Below, one piece after another: positions 1 through 10,125 of a DNA stretch of 54,385 nucleotides. The notes beneath the pieces were generated by a model that was given only the letters and a program-made list of their open reading frames with translations, made no database searches and was not told the origin of the DNA. The translations under genes were made by a program, and so were the position numbers. The stretch's first letter is position 1; each line of letters opens with the position of its first letter. Origin of the DNA: Pelomonas sp. Root1444 (lineage in GTDB: Bacteria > Pseudomonadota > Gammaproteobacteria > Burkholderiales > Burkholderiaceae_C); assembly GCF_001426885.1 (NCBI RefSeq), contig NZ_LMFP01000008.1, positions 212,699 through 267,083 on the forward strand. The letters run 5' to 3'.

Positions 1-1
1 C

Positions 2-166
2 TACTTCATCGTCGTCGCCTTCGTCGTCGCGGCCGTCATCACGCCGCCGGACATCGTCTCTCAGCTCGCGCTGGCGATCCCGATGTGCCTGCTGTACGAG
101 CTGGGCCTGTTCGCGGCGACCTACTTCGTGCGCCACACCAAGGCGCCGGACGACGCCGCCGACTGA
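2..166 (+). CDS. tatC: Sec-independent translocase subunit TatC (C-terminal fragment)
   Basis: Only the last 54 residues are present because the gene enters from the left edge. They form the end of a polytopic membrane protein: a hydrophobic helix (YFIVVAFVVAAVITPPD), a short loop with the typical TPPD-x-SQ segment, and a final helix (LAIPMCLLYELGLFAATY) followed by a charged tail. This matches the last two helices of TatC, the receptor of the twin-arginine export pathway in the inner membrane. Burkholderiales usually carry tatABC followed by an HtrA protease gene in the opposite orientation, which is the arrangement seen here. Confidence 0.88.
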   Translation, partial: YFIVVAFVVAAVITPPDIVSQLALAIPMCLLYELGLFAATYFVRHTKAPDDAAD

Positions 167-170
167 CCGC

Positions 171-1355
<1,185 letters not shown>

Positions 1356-1372
1356 CCGATACCTCACAAGCC

Positions 1373-2119
1373 ATGACCGAACGCGCCGCGCTGGAACTCC
1401 GACTGAACCAGTGGCTGGAGCCCGCACGGTTCAAGGATTATGGGCCGAACGGTCTGCAGGTCGAGGGCCGCGCCGAGGTCCGCCGGCTCGTCTGCGGGGT
1501 CACCGCGAGCCTGGCCTTGATCGACGCCGCCATCGCGGTGGGCGCCGACGCCATCCTCGTCCACCATGGCCTGTTCTGGCGCGGGCAGGACGGCCGCGTG
1601 ACCGGCTGGATGAAGCAGCGCCTGGCGCGCCTCATCCAGCACGACATCAACCTGTTCGCCTACCACCTGCCGCTGGACGCCCACCCCGAATTCGGCAACA
1701 ACGCCCAGTTCGGCGCGCGCCTGGGCTGGGCGGCCGACGGCCGCTTCGGTGACCAGGAGCTGGGCTTCATCGGCAGCACAGCGCCGACGACCTTGGCCAC
1801 GCTGGCCACGCAACTGCGCGCCTTGACCGGCCGCGACCCTGTCTGCGTCGCAGGCGACGGCCGGCCGCTGCGACGCGTGGCCTGGTGCTCGGGCGGTGCC
1901 CAGGGCTATTTCGAGGCGGCCATCGCGGCCGGCGCCGATGTTTTCGTGACCGGGGAGATATCCGAACCGCAGGCCCACTACGCCCGCGAGACCGGCGTCG
2001 CTTTCATTGCCGCCGGCCACCATGCCACCGAGCGCTACGGCGTGCAGGGCGTGGGCGAGCGCGTCGCGGCCGAGCTGGGTTTGAGCTGGCAGTTCATCGA
2101 CGTCGACAACCCGGCCTAG
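1373..2119 (+). CDS. Nif3-like dinuclear metal-centre protein
   Basis: A 248-residue protein of the Nif3/YbgI family, conserved hexameric proteins with a two-metal site. The family is also annotated as GTP cyclohydrolase I type 2, but its cellular role is unsettled. Metal-binding motifs are visible: VHHG near residue 63, YHLPLDAH near residue 100, and GHHATE near residue 217 with the nearby acidic residue. Length is typical of the short bacterial form without a PII-like insert. It is divergent from the DegS-like protease with start codons 17 bases apart, so the promoters must lie inside the neighbouring coding regions or be shared. Its TAG stop overlaps the stop of the convergent M14 gene. 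Confidence 0.88.
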   Translation: MTERAALELRLNQWLEPARFKDYGPNGLQVEGRAEVRRLVCGVTASLALIDAAIAVGADAILVHHGLFWRGQDGRVTGWMKQRLARLIQHDINLFAYHLPLDAHPEFGNNAQFGARLGWAADGRFGDQELGFIGSTAPTTLATLATQLRALTGRDPVCVAGDGRPLRRVAWCSGGAQGYFEAAIAAGADVFVTGEISEPQAHYARETGVAFIAAGHHATERYGVQGVGERVAAELGLSWQFIDVDNPA

Positions 2120-3036
2120 GCATGGGCCAGTGCGTGCGAGATGGCGGCGCGCACGGCGGTGACCTGGGCCAGTACGCAGGCCTGCGGCGCCGTTCGCGGG
2201 CTGTCTGGGTAGACCTCGGTGGTGGTGCTGAAGCGCGCCCCGGTGATGGCTGCACACAGGTGACGCTTGGCGACTGCAAAACTGATGACGCCCGGCGATT
2301 GCAGCGGTGTGCCGATGATCTGCCCATTCGCGTCGGCCGGTGCGATGTGCGTGACGCGGGCGACGGCGTCGATGACGGCGCGCTGGAAAGCCGGCTGCGG
2401 GCGGTCGACGTCGTCCACCAGATAGAAGCCGTCGGGCACCGTGTCCGGCACGAACGCCTCGCCGTCGCGCGCCGCCAGCGCGGGGCGGAACTCCGACTCG
2501 TCCGAGTCCGTCGTCTCGTGCAGGTCGATGTGCATCAGCACCCGGCCGCGCAGCGGCGCGAGCAGCGCCACCAGCGCCGCGGCTTCCGGCACGGGGCTGC
2601 CGTCGCGGAAATTGCGGTTGGGGTCCTGCGCGTCGCGGTTCCAGCGCTGCACCCGCTCGTAGGACCACGGGCTGACGCAGGGCACGACCAGCAGGTTCGC
2701 GCGGCCGGCCTGCGCCAGCCCGTGCTCGGCGACGAACTGCAGGGCACCCAGCACGCCGCTGGTTTCATAGCCGTGCACGCCGCCCGTCACGACCAGGATG
2801 GGCAGTGCGTCGTTCCACGGCCGGCTGCGGATCGCCAGCAGCGGGAAATGCCCGTCGTCGTTGTCCAGCGCGCCGTACTCGGCCACGTCGAAGGCCTGCC
2901 GCAGCGGCTCGATGGCGCGCAGCACGTCGTCCGCGTAGCTGCGCTGCCGGGTCACGCGGGCGCGCCATGCGGCGACTTCCGCTGGGCCCCAGGGCTCGCC
3001 GGGGGTGCCGATGGGGTAGAAGCGCTTGTCGTTCAT
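2116..3036 (-). CDS. M14-family zinc carboxypeptidase
   Basis: A 306-residue cytosolic-looking protein without signal peptide. Zinc-ligand motifs of M14 peptidases are present: HGYE near residue 87 (HxxE), the later His in MHIDLHETTD near 170, and the candidate catalytic Glu in TTTEVYP near 272. Members of this short bacterial group are annotated as succinylglutamate desuccinylase-like or M14 peptidases; the substrate is unknown. The start is MNDKRFY; a longer frame to 3102 would overlap the pdxA start region. It is divergent from pdxA by 41 bases and convergent with the Nif3 gene, with stop codons interlocked in a CTAG palindrome. Confidence 0.8.
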   Translation of the reverse strand: MNDKRFYPIGTPGEPWGPAEVAAWRARVTRQRSYADDVLRAIEPLRQAFDVAEYGALDNDDGHFPLLAIRSRPWNDALPILVVTGGVHGYETSGVLGALQFVAEHGLAQAGRANLLVVPCVSPWSYERVQRWNRDAQDPNRNFRDGSPVPEAAALVALLAPLRGRVLMHIDLHETTDSDESEFRPALAARDGEAFVPDTVPDGFYLVDDVDRPQPAFQRAVIDAVARVTHIAPADANGQIIGTPLQSPGVISFAVAKRHLCAAITGARFSTTTEVYPDSPRTAPQACVLAQVTAVRAAISHALAHA

Positions 3037-3077
3037 GGCCCGATTCTGTCGGACGCGGGCTGATGGAAGAATGCCCC

Positions 3078-4094
3078 ATGACCCCGGACCCGTCACCCGC
3101 ACCCCCTCTCGTCATCAGCATGGGCGATGCCTGCGGCATAGGCCCGGAGATCATCGCCAGCCTGTGGCGGCGCGAGGCGCCGATGGATGCGGTCGTGGTC
3201 GGTGATGTCGCCGTGCTGCGGCGGGCCATCGCGGCGACCGGCGGCGGGCTGGCCGTCGCGCAGTTGGCGTCGGTCGCGGATGCGGGTCGCGTGCCGCCGC
3301 GCTGCCTGCCGGTGTGGCAGCCCGCTGCGCTGCCGGCCGACCTCTCAACGGCGCCGCTGGGGCGGGTCGACGCGCGCGCTGGCGCCGCGGCGGCGCTGTG
3401 CATCGAGGCGGCGGTCGGGCTGATCCAGGCGGGGCAGGCGGGGGCGCTCGTCACGGCCCCCATCCACAAGGAGGCCTTGCACGCGGCCGGGTCGCCCTAT
3501 CCGGGCCACACCGAGATGCTGCAAGCGCTGGCAGGCGGCGTGCCGGTGCGCATGATGCTGGCCAACGAGGAGCTGCGCACGGTGCTCGTCACCATCCATT
3601 GCTCGCTGCGCGAGGCGATAGACCGCGTGACCCGGGAGGCGGTGCTGGAGACGCTGCGCATCACCGGCGCGGCGCTGCAGCGCATGGGCGTCGCGGCGCC
3701 GCGCATCGCCGTGGCCGGCCTAAACCCGCATGCGGGTGAGGGGGGGCTGTTCGGCGACGAGGAGATCCATCACATCGCGCCAGCGATTGCCGATGCGCGG
3801 GCCGAAGGCTGGGACGCCAGCGGCCCCTATGCGCCCGACACCGTCTTCATGCGCGCGCGCCGCGGCGAGTTCGATGTCGTCGTCGCGATGACGCATGACC
3901 ACGGCCTCATCCCGGTCAAGTACCTGGGCGTGGAGAAGGGCGTGAACGTCACGCTGGGCCTGCCCTTCGTGCGCACCAGCCCCGACCATGGCACGGCCTT
4001 CGACATCGCGGGCCGCGGCGTGGCCGACCCCGCCAGCCTGGGGGCGGCGCTGGCGATGGCGCGCCGGTTGACGGCTTCGGTCAGCGCGGCGTAG
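3078..4094 (+). CDS. pdxA: 4-hydroxythreonine-4-phosphate dehydrogenase
   Basis: A 338-residue enzyme of vitamin B6 synthesis. It oxidises 4-phosphohydroxy-L-threonine with NAD and decarboxylates the product for pyridoxine 5'-phosphate synthesis with PdxJ. Family signatures are clear: VISMGDACGIGPEI at the N terminus, TAPIHKEAL and GHTEML in the middle, the metal-binding His in LNPHAGEGG, MTHDHGLIPVKYL, and TSPDHGTAFDIAG near the end. The start at ATG 3078 places the GDxxGIGPE motif at the usual distance, although an open frame extends further upstream. Its 3' end overlaps the end of the convergent DUF1631 gene by 14 bases. Confidence 0.95.
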   Translation: MTPDPSPAPPLVISMGDACGIGPEIIASLWRREAPMDAVVVGDVAVLRRAIAATGGGLAVAQLASVADAGRVPPRCLPVWQPAALPADLSTAPLGRVDARAGAAAALCIEAAVGLIQAGQAGALVTAPIHKEALHAAGSPYPGHTEMLQALAGGVPVRMMLANEELRTVLVTIHCSLREAIDRVTREAVLETLRITGAALQRMGVAAPRIAVAGLNPHAGEGGLFGDEEIHHIAPAIADARAEGWDASGPYAPDTVFMRARRGEFDVVVAMTHDHGLIPVKYLGVEKGVNVTLGLPFVRTSPDHGTAFDIAGRGVADPASLGAALAMARRLTASVSAA

Positions 4095-6459
4095 ACAGCG
4101 CCGCCAGTTGCGCGCGCGTGCGGGCGGTCGCGCGTTCCAGCAGGTAGGCCTGCTCGAAGGCGCGCATGCGGCCGGCCTCGCAGAGCTTCCTCAGCATGCG
4201 GGCCGTCATGGTCACCGTTTCCTGGTGGCGGTTGCCGTGGGTGAAGATGAAGAAGCTGCGGCCCGCGCTGATATGGGCCAGGCGCATCTTCTGCCACTCG
4301 TCGCCGGTGTGCATCTGGTAGGCGAAGCCGAGCTGCATGTTCTCCACCAGCAGCGCGCCGCTGCTCGGTTCGGGCGCGCTCTCGGCGGCGGGCAGGCCGT
4401 CGATGGAGATGTCGACGGCCTCCAGCGGCGCGGTCGCCACGTCGTTGCCGGACAGGTCCAGGTCGAGCTCGCCCTTCCAGTCGACGCCAGTGTCCTCGAC
4501 CAGGCCCAGGCTCTTGGCCTCGGCCGGCGTCAGACGCTGGCTGGCGTCAAGGTCGGCAGGAAGGGTTTCGCCGGCCATCGGCCTGGCGAGGTCGGCCTCG
4601 GCCGGTGGCGCGACGCCGAAGATCTGGTCGAGCTGCTTGATGAGCAGGTTGGTGTCCAGCGCGCTGGGCGCCTGGCCCTTCAGTGATTCCGCGTGCGCCG
4701 GCAGCAGCGCGCCGAAGAAGTCCTTGCGCGGGCCGTCCGGCCAGCGGATCAGGTCCAGCCCCTCGTTGAGCGTGCGCATCAAATGAGGCAGCTCGCGCAG
4801 GAAATCGGCGCGGGCTGCCGTGCCCCCCTTGGGCTGCACGCTCATCACCAGGCTGCGGCCCAGCGTGCGCAGCCGCAGGGCGCGCTCCGGGGCGCCCTCG
4901 CGCGACGCCACCACGATGGCCTGGCTCCAGACCTGGGCGAGGAAGTTGCGCAGGAAATCCTGCATCGGCACCTTGGCCAGCTGCTGCTGCAGCTGCAGCG
5001 CATAGCGCTGTTGCAGGCGCAGGTCGGTTTCGCGGCGCTCGACGACGGCGGCGGCGTCGCCGGAGGCCTTCAGCGTGACGCGGGTCTGCTCGGCGATGAA
5101 GCCTTCGAGGTCGTCCAGCTTGGCCGTGTAGACGTCCATGCGGTCGAAATCGCCTTGGGCCACGTCCTGCACCAGGTCGCGCACATGGGCGAGGAAGGCG
5201 CGACCGGGGTCGTCGCTGAAGTCGTCGAAGGCGCAGGCCAGCGAGCCCAGGCGGTTGACGAACTGGCGCACCGGATGGCGGCGCGACGAGAAGAAGGTTT
5301 CGTCGCTCAGCGCCACGCGCAGCACCGGCAGCTGCAGTCGCGCGAGCAGGCGCGCCATCTGCGGCGGCACCTTGGGGTCCGACAGGATCTGGTCGAACAG
5401 GCTGCCGATGACGTCGATGACCATGTGGTCCAGCCGGCCCGTGGCGGCCTGGCGCAGCTCGTCGCGGTGCTGGTGGATCAGGTTCGCCGGCAGCGGCATC
5501 TGGCCCCAGGCGCTGGGTTCGCCGGTGAGCGTATCCAGTCCCATGCGGCTGGAAAGGCCGTTGTCGTAGCCGTCATAGGCGACGGGGGCCTGCGCCAGGC
5601 GGCGCAGCAGGTTCATCATCTGCGGGTCGACAGGGCCGAAGCTGCCGGCGCCGACACGGCCATAGCCACTGCGTCCACTGCCGCCGAACCCACCGCGGCC
5701 ACTCGGCTGGGCCAAGCCGCCAGGGCCGCCGAAAGCGCTGTTGCGGGTCGACATGCCGCCATGGCTGGAGTCGAACTCGCCCTGCTGGCTGCTGCCGCTG
5801 AAGCCGCCAACGCGCGACGCGCCGCCGTCCGGGGTCCCGCGCACGCGCAGATCCTGCGGGCGCAGGCCGCGCGAGCGCAGCAGCTCGGCGATGTCGGCAT
5901 AGCAGGCGCGCATTTCCTGGGCCAGCGAGCGCGTCAACTCGTCGGTCAGCGTCTGGCGCACCAGCGGGTCATCGGTGATGGCCTGGACGCCATCCAGCAG
6001 CGCCTGGCCGATCAGCTCCGGCCGCAGCGGATTGCGCTCGCCGATCTGGACGCCGGCCACATAGGACTCGACCTCGCGCAGTTCCCATTCGCAATGGTGG
6101 CCGACGGCCAAGCCAATGCGATCGGCCGCGACCAGGTTGTTGACCTGGTCGTCATCCATCAGCGACAGCTCGTTCCAGGCCTTTTTGGCTGCGGGCGCCG
6201 CAACGGGCTTGGTATCAGATTGTTCGGCGATGACCTGGCGGCGCAGGCTGCTGAGGAAGTGTTGGGAGAACACGCCCTGCTGCTGCCGGAACACGAATTG
6301 CGCAGCCAGCAAAGCGTTGCGCTTCTTGGCCTGGCCGGCGGACAGCGCCGACAACCCCAAGCCTTCCGCGCAGCGCTCTGCCGCCTGCTCGCCCGCGAGG
6401 CGGATGCGGGTCAGCGAGGCTTCGAGGTGCGGATTCAGGCGTATCTCGGGCGCGTTCAT
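4081..6459 (-). CDS. DUF1631 family protein
   Basis: A 792-residue protein matching the proteobacterial DUF1631 family, whose function is not established. The N-terminal half is largely helical and hydrophilic with no signal peptide or membrane segment. Residues about 210-273 form a Gly/Ser-rich low-complexity stretch (5640-5830). The end has a conserved block, around GDEWQKMRLAHISAGRSF and IFTHGNR, resembling the small beta-barrel that ends other DUF1631 proteins and has been compared with PilZ domains; I see no clear RxxxR c-di-GMP motif there. The start MNAPEIRL at 6459 was preferred to an extension to 6540. It is followed by convergent pdxA and preceded by the mscL terminator. Confidence 0.75.
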   Translation of the reverse strand: MNAPEIRLNPHLEASLTRIRLAGEQAAERCAEGLGLSALSAGQAKKRNALLAAQFVFRQQQGVFSQHFLSSLRRQVIAEQSDTKPVAAPAAKKAWNELSLMDDDQVNNLVAADRIGLAVGHHCEWELREVESYVAGVQIGERNPLRPELIGQALLDGVQAITDDPLVRQTLTDELTRSLAQEMRACYADIAELLRSRGLRPQDLRVRGTPDGGASRVGGFSGSSQQGEFDSSHGGMSTRNSAFGGPGGLAQPSGRGGFGGSGRSGYGRVGAGSFGPVDPQMMNLLRRLAQAPVAYDGYDNGLSSRMGLDTLTGEPSAWGQMPLPANLIHQHRDELRQAATGRLDHMVIDVIGSLFDQILSDPKVPPQMARLLARLQLPVLRVALSDETFFSSRRHPVRQFVNRLGSLACAFDDFSDDPGRAFLAHVRDLVQDVAQGDFDRMDVYTAKLDDLEGFIAEQTRVTLKASGDAAAVVERRETDLRLQQRYALQLQQQLAKVPMQDFLRNFLAQVWSQAIVVASREGAPERALRLRTLGRSLVMSVQPKGGTAARADFLRELPHLMRTLNEGLDLIRWPDGPRKDFFGALLPAHAESLKGQAPSALDTNLLIKQLDQIFGVAPPAEADLARPMAGETLPADLDASQRLTPAEAKSLGLVEDTGVDWKGELDLDLSGNDVATAPLEAVDISIDGLPAAESAPEPSSGALLVENMQLGFAYQMHTGDEWQKMRLAHISAGRSFFIFTHGNRHQETVTMTARMLRKLCEAGRMRAFEQAYLLERATARTRAQLAALSTPR

Positions 6460-6538
6460 CAAGTGGGTGCCACAAGCGGCCTGAAAGTATCGCGCTTGGC
6501 ACTTCCCCAAGTTTTCAGCGAGTTGCCAAATCCGTGGC

Positions 6539-6572
6539 AAAAAAAAGCCCGGTAACCATTGCTTACCGGGCT
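6539..6572 (-). terminator. Intrinsic terminator of mscL
   Basis: A 10-bp perfect inverted repeat (AGCCCGGTAA / TTACCGGGCT) with a 7-base loop. On the minus strand it is followed by a run of eight T residues, read as the A-run at 6539-6546. It lies 18 bases beyond the mscL stop codon. Confidence 0.9.
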
Positions 6573-6589
6573 GATGAGGGGAAAACCGC

Positions 6590-7003
6590 TTACCGCTTCA
6601 GCGAATCGCGGATCTCGCGCAGCAACTGGATGTCCTCGGGCGTGGCCGCGGGCTCGGCAGGCGCCGGCTCGGCGCGCTTGAGGCGGTTGATCTGCTTGAT
6701 CATCAGGAAGATGACGAAGGCCAGGATCATGAAGTTCAGCGACACGGTGATGAAGCTGCCATAGGCCAGCACCGCGCCTTCCTTCTTGGCCTCGGCCAGC
6801 GTCGCGGCCGTCTGGCCGGCCAGCGGGATGAAGTAGTTGCTGAAGTCCAGGCCGCCGAAGATCTTGCTGACCACCGGCATGATGACGTCGCCCACCAGCG
6901 AGTCGACGATCTTGCCGAAGGCGCCGCCGATGATCACGCCGACCGCCAGATCGATGACATTGCCTTTGACGGCGAACTCTCTGAATTCAGAGAAGAAACT
7001 CAT
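6590..7003 (-). CDS. mscL: Large-conductance mechanosensitive channel MscL
   Basis: A 137-residue inner-membrane protein of the pentameric tension-gated channel that releases solutes on osmotic downshock. The N-terminal amphipathic helix ([15 protein letters not shown]) and pore helix ([18 protein letters not shown]) are typical. The second transmembrane helix is [19 protein letters not shown], and the charged C-terminal coiled-coil bundle ends in EIRDSLKR. Length matches the family. The frame stays open to 7777 but that extension is antisense to petA; the ATG at 7003 gives the conserved N terminus. It is divergent from petABC with a 168-base spacer and is transcribed alone, ending at the strong terminator downstream. 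Confidence 0.96.
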   Translation of the reverse strand: MSFFSEFREFAVKGNVIDLAVGVIIGGAFGKIVDSLVGDVIMPVVSKIFGGLDFSNYFIPLAGQTAATLAEAKKEGAVLAYGSFITVSLNFMILAFVIFLMIKQINRLKRAEPAPAEPAATPEDIQLLREIRDSLKR

Positions 7004-7125
7004 GCGCACTCCAGGTTGGAAAGTAGTTGCCGCGCATGTTGCGACCAAGTCGGCAAAGCCAGAAGGCGGGTAAACCTGCGTCCGGCATCCCGGCCGGCAC
7101 CGGTGGGGCCGGAGTAAGCGTCCGC

Positions 7126-7131
7126 TAGAAT
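7126..7131 (+). promoter_or_regulatory. Putative -10 element for petABC
   Basis: TAGAAT lies 40 bases before the petA start, in the mscL-petA spacer. No good -35 is visible at 17 bases upstream, so the call rests on the hexamer and on the recurrence of TAGAAT before the tRNA and argJ in this window. A good ribosome site (AGAGGA) follows near 7159. Confidence 0.4.
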
Positions 7132-7171
7132 CCTGGGCTGCCCCGATCAGAAGTCTCTTTAGAGGACCCTC

Positions 7172-7768
7172 ATGAGTGACCAGCAAGTGGACCAAGGCAA
7201 GCGTACCTGGTTGATTGCAACCGGTTGCGCCGGCGCCGTTGGTGGCGTCGCGACTGCCGTGCCCTTCGTCAGCACTTTTGCGCCGAGCGAGCGTGCCAAG
7301 GCCGCCGGTGCCCCCGTCGAGGTCGACATCTCCGGCATCAAGCCCGGCGAGAAGCTGACCGTCGAATGGCGTGGCAAGCCGGTCTGGATCGTGCGTCGCA
7401 CGCCGGAGCAGCTCGAGGCCCTCAAGAAGATCGACGGCCAACTGGCCGACCCCAAGTCGGATCGCAAGGCTTACCCGACCCCCGACTACGCCAAGAACGA
7501 GTACCGCTCGATCAAGCCGGAATATTTCGTCGCCGTGGGCATCTGCTCGCACCTGGGCTGCTCGCCGAGCGACAAGTTCGCCGCCGGCCCGCAGCCTTCG
7601 CTGCCCGACGACTGGACCGGCGGCTTCCTGTGCCCCTGCCACGGCTCGACCTTCGACATGGCCGGCCGCGTTTTCAAGAACAAGCCCGCGCCCGACAACC
7701 TCGAGGTGCCGCCGCACATGTACCTGTCCGACGCCAAGCTGCTGATTGGCGAAGACAAGAAGGCCTAA
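7172..7768 (+). CDS. petA: Ubiquinol-cytochrome c reductase, Rieske iron-sulfur subunit
   Basis: A 198-residue subunit of the cytochrome bc1 complex (complex III), carrying the 2Fe-2S cluster that takes the first electron from ubiquinol. The N terminus is a twin-arginine-like, uncleaved anchor ([11 protein letters not shown] then a hydrophobic helix to about residue 35). Cluster ligands are C125-S-H127-L-G-C130 and C154-P-C156-H157, including the two cysteines of the stabilising disulfide. Length and the PDNL/VPPHMY end are typical of the proteobacterial form. It is the first gene of petABC; petB follows after 20 bases. Confidence 0.97.
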   Translation: MSDQQVDQGKRTWLIATGCAGAVGGVATAVPFVSTFAPSERAKAAGAPVEVDISGIKPGEKLTVEWRGKPVWIVRRTPEQLEALKKIDGQLADPKSDRKAYPTPDYAKNEYRSIKPEYFVAVGICSHLGCSPSDKFAAGPQPSLPDDWTGGFLCPCHGSTFDMAGRVFKNKPAPDNLEVPPHMYLSDAKLLIGEDKKA

Positions 7769-7788
7769 CGAGAACAACGGGACGAGAC

Positions 7789-9195
7789 ATGGCTGAATTC
7801 AAGGAAGCTCCCGCGGGCGCCTCGGCAGGTGTGAAGACCATGACCTGGCTGGAGAACCGGTTCCCGACCGCGTTCGACGCCTACAAGGTCCACATGTCGG
7901 AGTACTACGCGCCGAAGAACTTCAACTGGTGGTACATCTTCGGCTCGCTGGCGCTGCTGGTGCTCGTGATCCAGATCGTCACGGGCATTTTCCTGGTGAT
8001 GCACTACAAGCCGGATGCGGGCCTGGCCTTCGCGTCGGTCGAGTACATCATGCGCGATGTGCCCTGGGGCTGGCTGATCCGCTACATGCATAGCACCGGC
8101 GCCTCGGCCTTCTTCGTGGTCGTCTACCTGCACATGTTCCGCGGCCTCATCTACGGCAGCTACCGCAAGCCGCGCGAGCTGGTCTGGATCTTCGGCTGCG
8201 CGATCTTCCTGTGCCTGATGGCCGAAGCTTTCATGGGCTACCTGCTGCCCTGGGGCCAGATGTCCTATTGGGGCGCCCAGGTCATCGTGAACCTGTTCGC
8301 CGCCGTGCCGCTGGTCGGCCCGGACCTGGCGCTGATGATCCGTGGCGACTACGTCGTCGGCGATGCGACGCTGAACCGCTTCTTCAGCTTCCACGTCATC
8401 GCCGTGCCGCTGGTGCTGCTGGGTCTGGTCGTGGCCCACCTGCTGGCGCTGCACGATGTCGGCTCCAACAACCCCGACGGCGTCGAAATCAAGAAGGGTC
8501 CCAAGGACGCGCAAGGCCGCCCGCTGGACGGCGTGCCCTTCCACCCGTTCTACACGGTGCACGACATCTACGGCGTCTGCCTGTTCCTGATGGCGTTCAC
8601 GGCGATCCTCTTCTTCGCGCCGGAGTTGGGTGGTTACTTCCTGGAGTACAACAACTTCATCCCGGCCGACCCGCTGAAGACGCCGGCCCACATCGCGCCG
8701 GTCTGGTACTTCACGCCGTTCTACTCGATGCTGCGCGCCACGACCGACCCCATGGTCAACGTGCTGTGCGGCGTCATCGGCATCGCGGCGCTGGTGAGCT
8801 TCCTGAAGGGCAAGTTCGGCGGCGCTGCCAAGGTGGCCCTGCTGGTCGGCGCAGCCGTGTTGATCTTCCTGCTCAAGGTCTTCGACGCCAAGTTCTGGGG
8901 CGTGGTCGTCATGGGCGGCGCGGTCATCATCCTGTTCTTCCTGCCCTGGCTGGACCACAGCCCGGTCAAGTCGATCCGCTACCGCCCCGATTGGCACAAG
9001 TACCTGTACGCCGTCTTCGTCGTGCTGTTCCTGATCCTGGGCTACCTGGGCATCCAGCCGCCCAGCGACCTGGGCACGCTGGTTGCACAGGCCGGCACGT
9101 TGTTCTACTTCGGCTTCTTCCTGCTGATGCCGTGGTGGAGCCGCATCGGCACACCCAAGCCGGTGCCGGACCGTGTGACCTTCCACGCCCACTGA
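7789..9195 (+). CDS. petB: Ubiquinol-cytochrome c reductase, cytochrome b subunit
   Basis: A 468-residue polytopic membrane subunit that holds the low- and high-potential b hemes and both quinone sites. Heme-ligand histidines lie in two pairs on helices B ([12 protein letters not shown] and VYLHMFRG) and D ([10 protein letters not shown] and VAHLLALH). The Qo-site loop reads P304-V-W-Y307 where the classical motif is PEWY; this PVWY form is known among beta- and gammaproteobacteria. The C terminus adds further transmembrane helices (to about residue 460), as in other proteobacterial full-length cytochromes b. The start ATGGCTGAATTC was chosen because the frame upstream overlaps petA. It is co-transcribed with petA and petC. 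Confidence 0.97.
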   Translation: MAEFKEAPAGASAGVKTMTWLENRFPTAFDAYKVHMSEYYAPKNFNWWYIFGSLALLVLVIQIVTGIFLVMHYKPDAGLAFASVEYIMRDVPWGWLIRYMHSTGASAFFVVVYLHMFRGLIYGSYRKPRELVWIFGCAIFLCLMAEAFMGYLLPWGQMSYWGAQVIVNLFAAVPLVGPDLALMIRGDYVVGDATLNRFFSFHVIAVPLVLLGLVVAHLLALHDVGSNNPDGVEIKKGPKDAQGRPLDGVPFHPFYTVHDIYGVCLFLMAFTAILFFAPELGGYFLEYNNFIPADPLKTPAHIAPVWYFTPFYSMLRATTDPMVNVLCGVIGIAALVSFLKGKFGGAAKVALLVGAAVLIFLLKVFDAKFWGVVVMGGAVIILFFLPWLDHSPVKSIRYRPDWHKYLYAVFVVLFLILGYLGIQPPSDLGTLVAQAGTLFYFGFFLLMPWWSRIGTPKPVPDRVTFHAH

Positions 9196-9215
9196 GCCGC
9201 GGAGCAAGAACACCA

Positions 9216-9986
9216 ATGAAAAAGCTGATCGCAATCCTGCTGGCCACGCTGGGCCTGGCCGGCGCCGCGCACGCTTCCAGCGGCGGCATCGAGTGGGACA
9301 AGTTCCCCAAGGACAAGATGTCGGACATGGCCGCGCTGCAAAACGGCGCCAAGCTGTTCGTCAACTACTGCCTGAACTGCCACTCGGCCGCCTACATGCG
9401 CTACAACCGCATGCGCGACATCGGCCTGTCCGAGACCGACATCAAGAACAACCTGCTGTTCGCGGCGGACAAGGTGGGCGAGACCATGAAGGTCAGCCTG
9501 GACGCGAAGGACGCCAAGGCCTTCTTCGGCGCCAATCCGCCCGACCTGACCGTCATCGCGCGCTCGCGTGCCGACGGTGCCAAGGGTTCGGGCGCGGACT
9601 ATCTCTACACCTACATGCGGAACTTCTACCGCGACGACACCAAGGCGACGGGCTGGAACAACCTGGCCTTCCCGAGCGTCGCGATGCCGCATGTGATGTG
9701 GGAACTGCAAGGCCAGCGTGTCGCCAAGTTCGAGGAAGTCGCCGACCCGCACGACCACGAGAAGAAGACCCATGTCTTCGCCGGCTACCAGCAGGTGACG
9801 CCCGGCACGCTGAACGAACGTCAGTACGACGAAGCCGTGGCCGACCTGGTCGCCTACCTGCAGTGGATGGGCGAGCCGGCGCAGGCGCAGCGCTTCCAAC
9901 TGGGCGTCATCGTGCTGATCTTCCTCGGCTGCCTGACCGTGTTCGCGTGGCGTTTGAACGCCTCGTATTGGAAGGACGTGAAGTAA
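9216..9986 (+). CDS. petC: Ubiquinol-cytochrome c reductase, cytochrome c1 subunit
   Basis: A 256-residue periplasmic cytochrome c1, the electron exit of complex III. It has a cleavable signal peptide ending near GAAHA-SSGG. The heme-binding site is C52-L-N-C55-H56, and the likely Met axial ligand lies in VAMPHVMWEL. A C-terminal membrane anchor (LGVIVLIFLGCLTVFAWRL) ends in a short cytoplasmic tail, WKDVK. Length matches separately encoded c1, unlike the fused cytochrome bc1 of some alphaproteobacteria. It starts 20 bases after petB and is followed by a hairpin terminator. Confidence 0.96.
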   Translation: MKKLIAILLATLGLAGAAHASSGGIEWDKFPKDKMSDMAALQNGAKLFVNYCLNCHSAAYMRYNRMRDIGLSETDIKNNLLFAADKVGETMKVSLDAKDAKAFFGANPPDLTVIARSRADGAKGSGADYLYTYMRNFYRDDTKATGWNNLAFPSVAMPHVMWELQGQRVAKFEEVADPHDHEKKTHVFAGYQQVTPGTLNERQYDEAVADLVAYLQWMGEPAQAQRFQLGVIVLIFLGCLTVFAWRLNASYWKDVK

Positions 9987-10026
9987 GCCCGTCCATCCCG
10001 GCGCTGTCTCAAAGCGGCGCCGAACC

Positions 10027-10068
10027 ACGCAGTGGGGCGCGCTTCGGCCACCCACTGCGTTTGCTTTT
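10027..10068 (+). terminator. Terminator after petABC
   Basis: A 10-bp perfect stem (ACGCAGTGGG / CCCACTGCGT) with a 14-base loop, followed by TTGCTTTTT. It begins 40 bases past the petC stop and separates the operon from sspA. Confidence 0.8.
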
Positions 10069-10125
10069 TCGGCGCGGCCAGCCGCCGCGCGCTTTTGATT
10101 GACTGACCCCTCGGGAGCCCAAGCC

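Noticed and set aside
1356..1427. Longer start for the DegS-like protease
   Set aside because: It would place 24 non-conserved, Arg-rich residues before the membrane anchor and overlap the Nif3 coding start.
7004..7777. N-terminal extension of the mscL frame by about 250 codons
   Set aside because: The extension is entirely antisense to petA, and the ATG at 7003 gives the conserved MscL N terminus.
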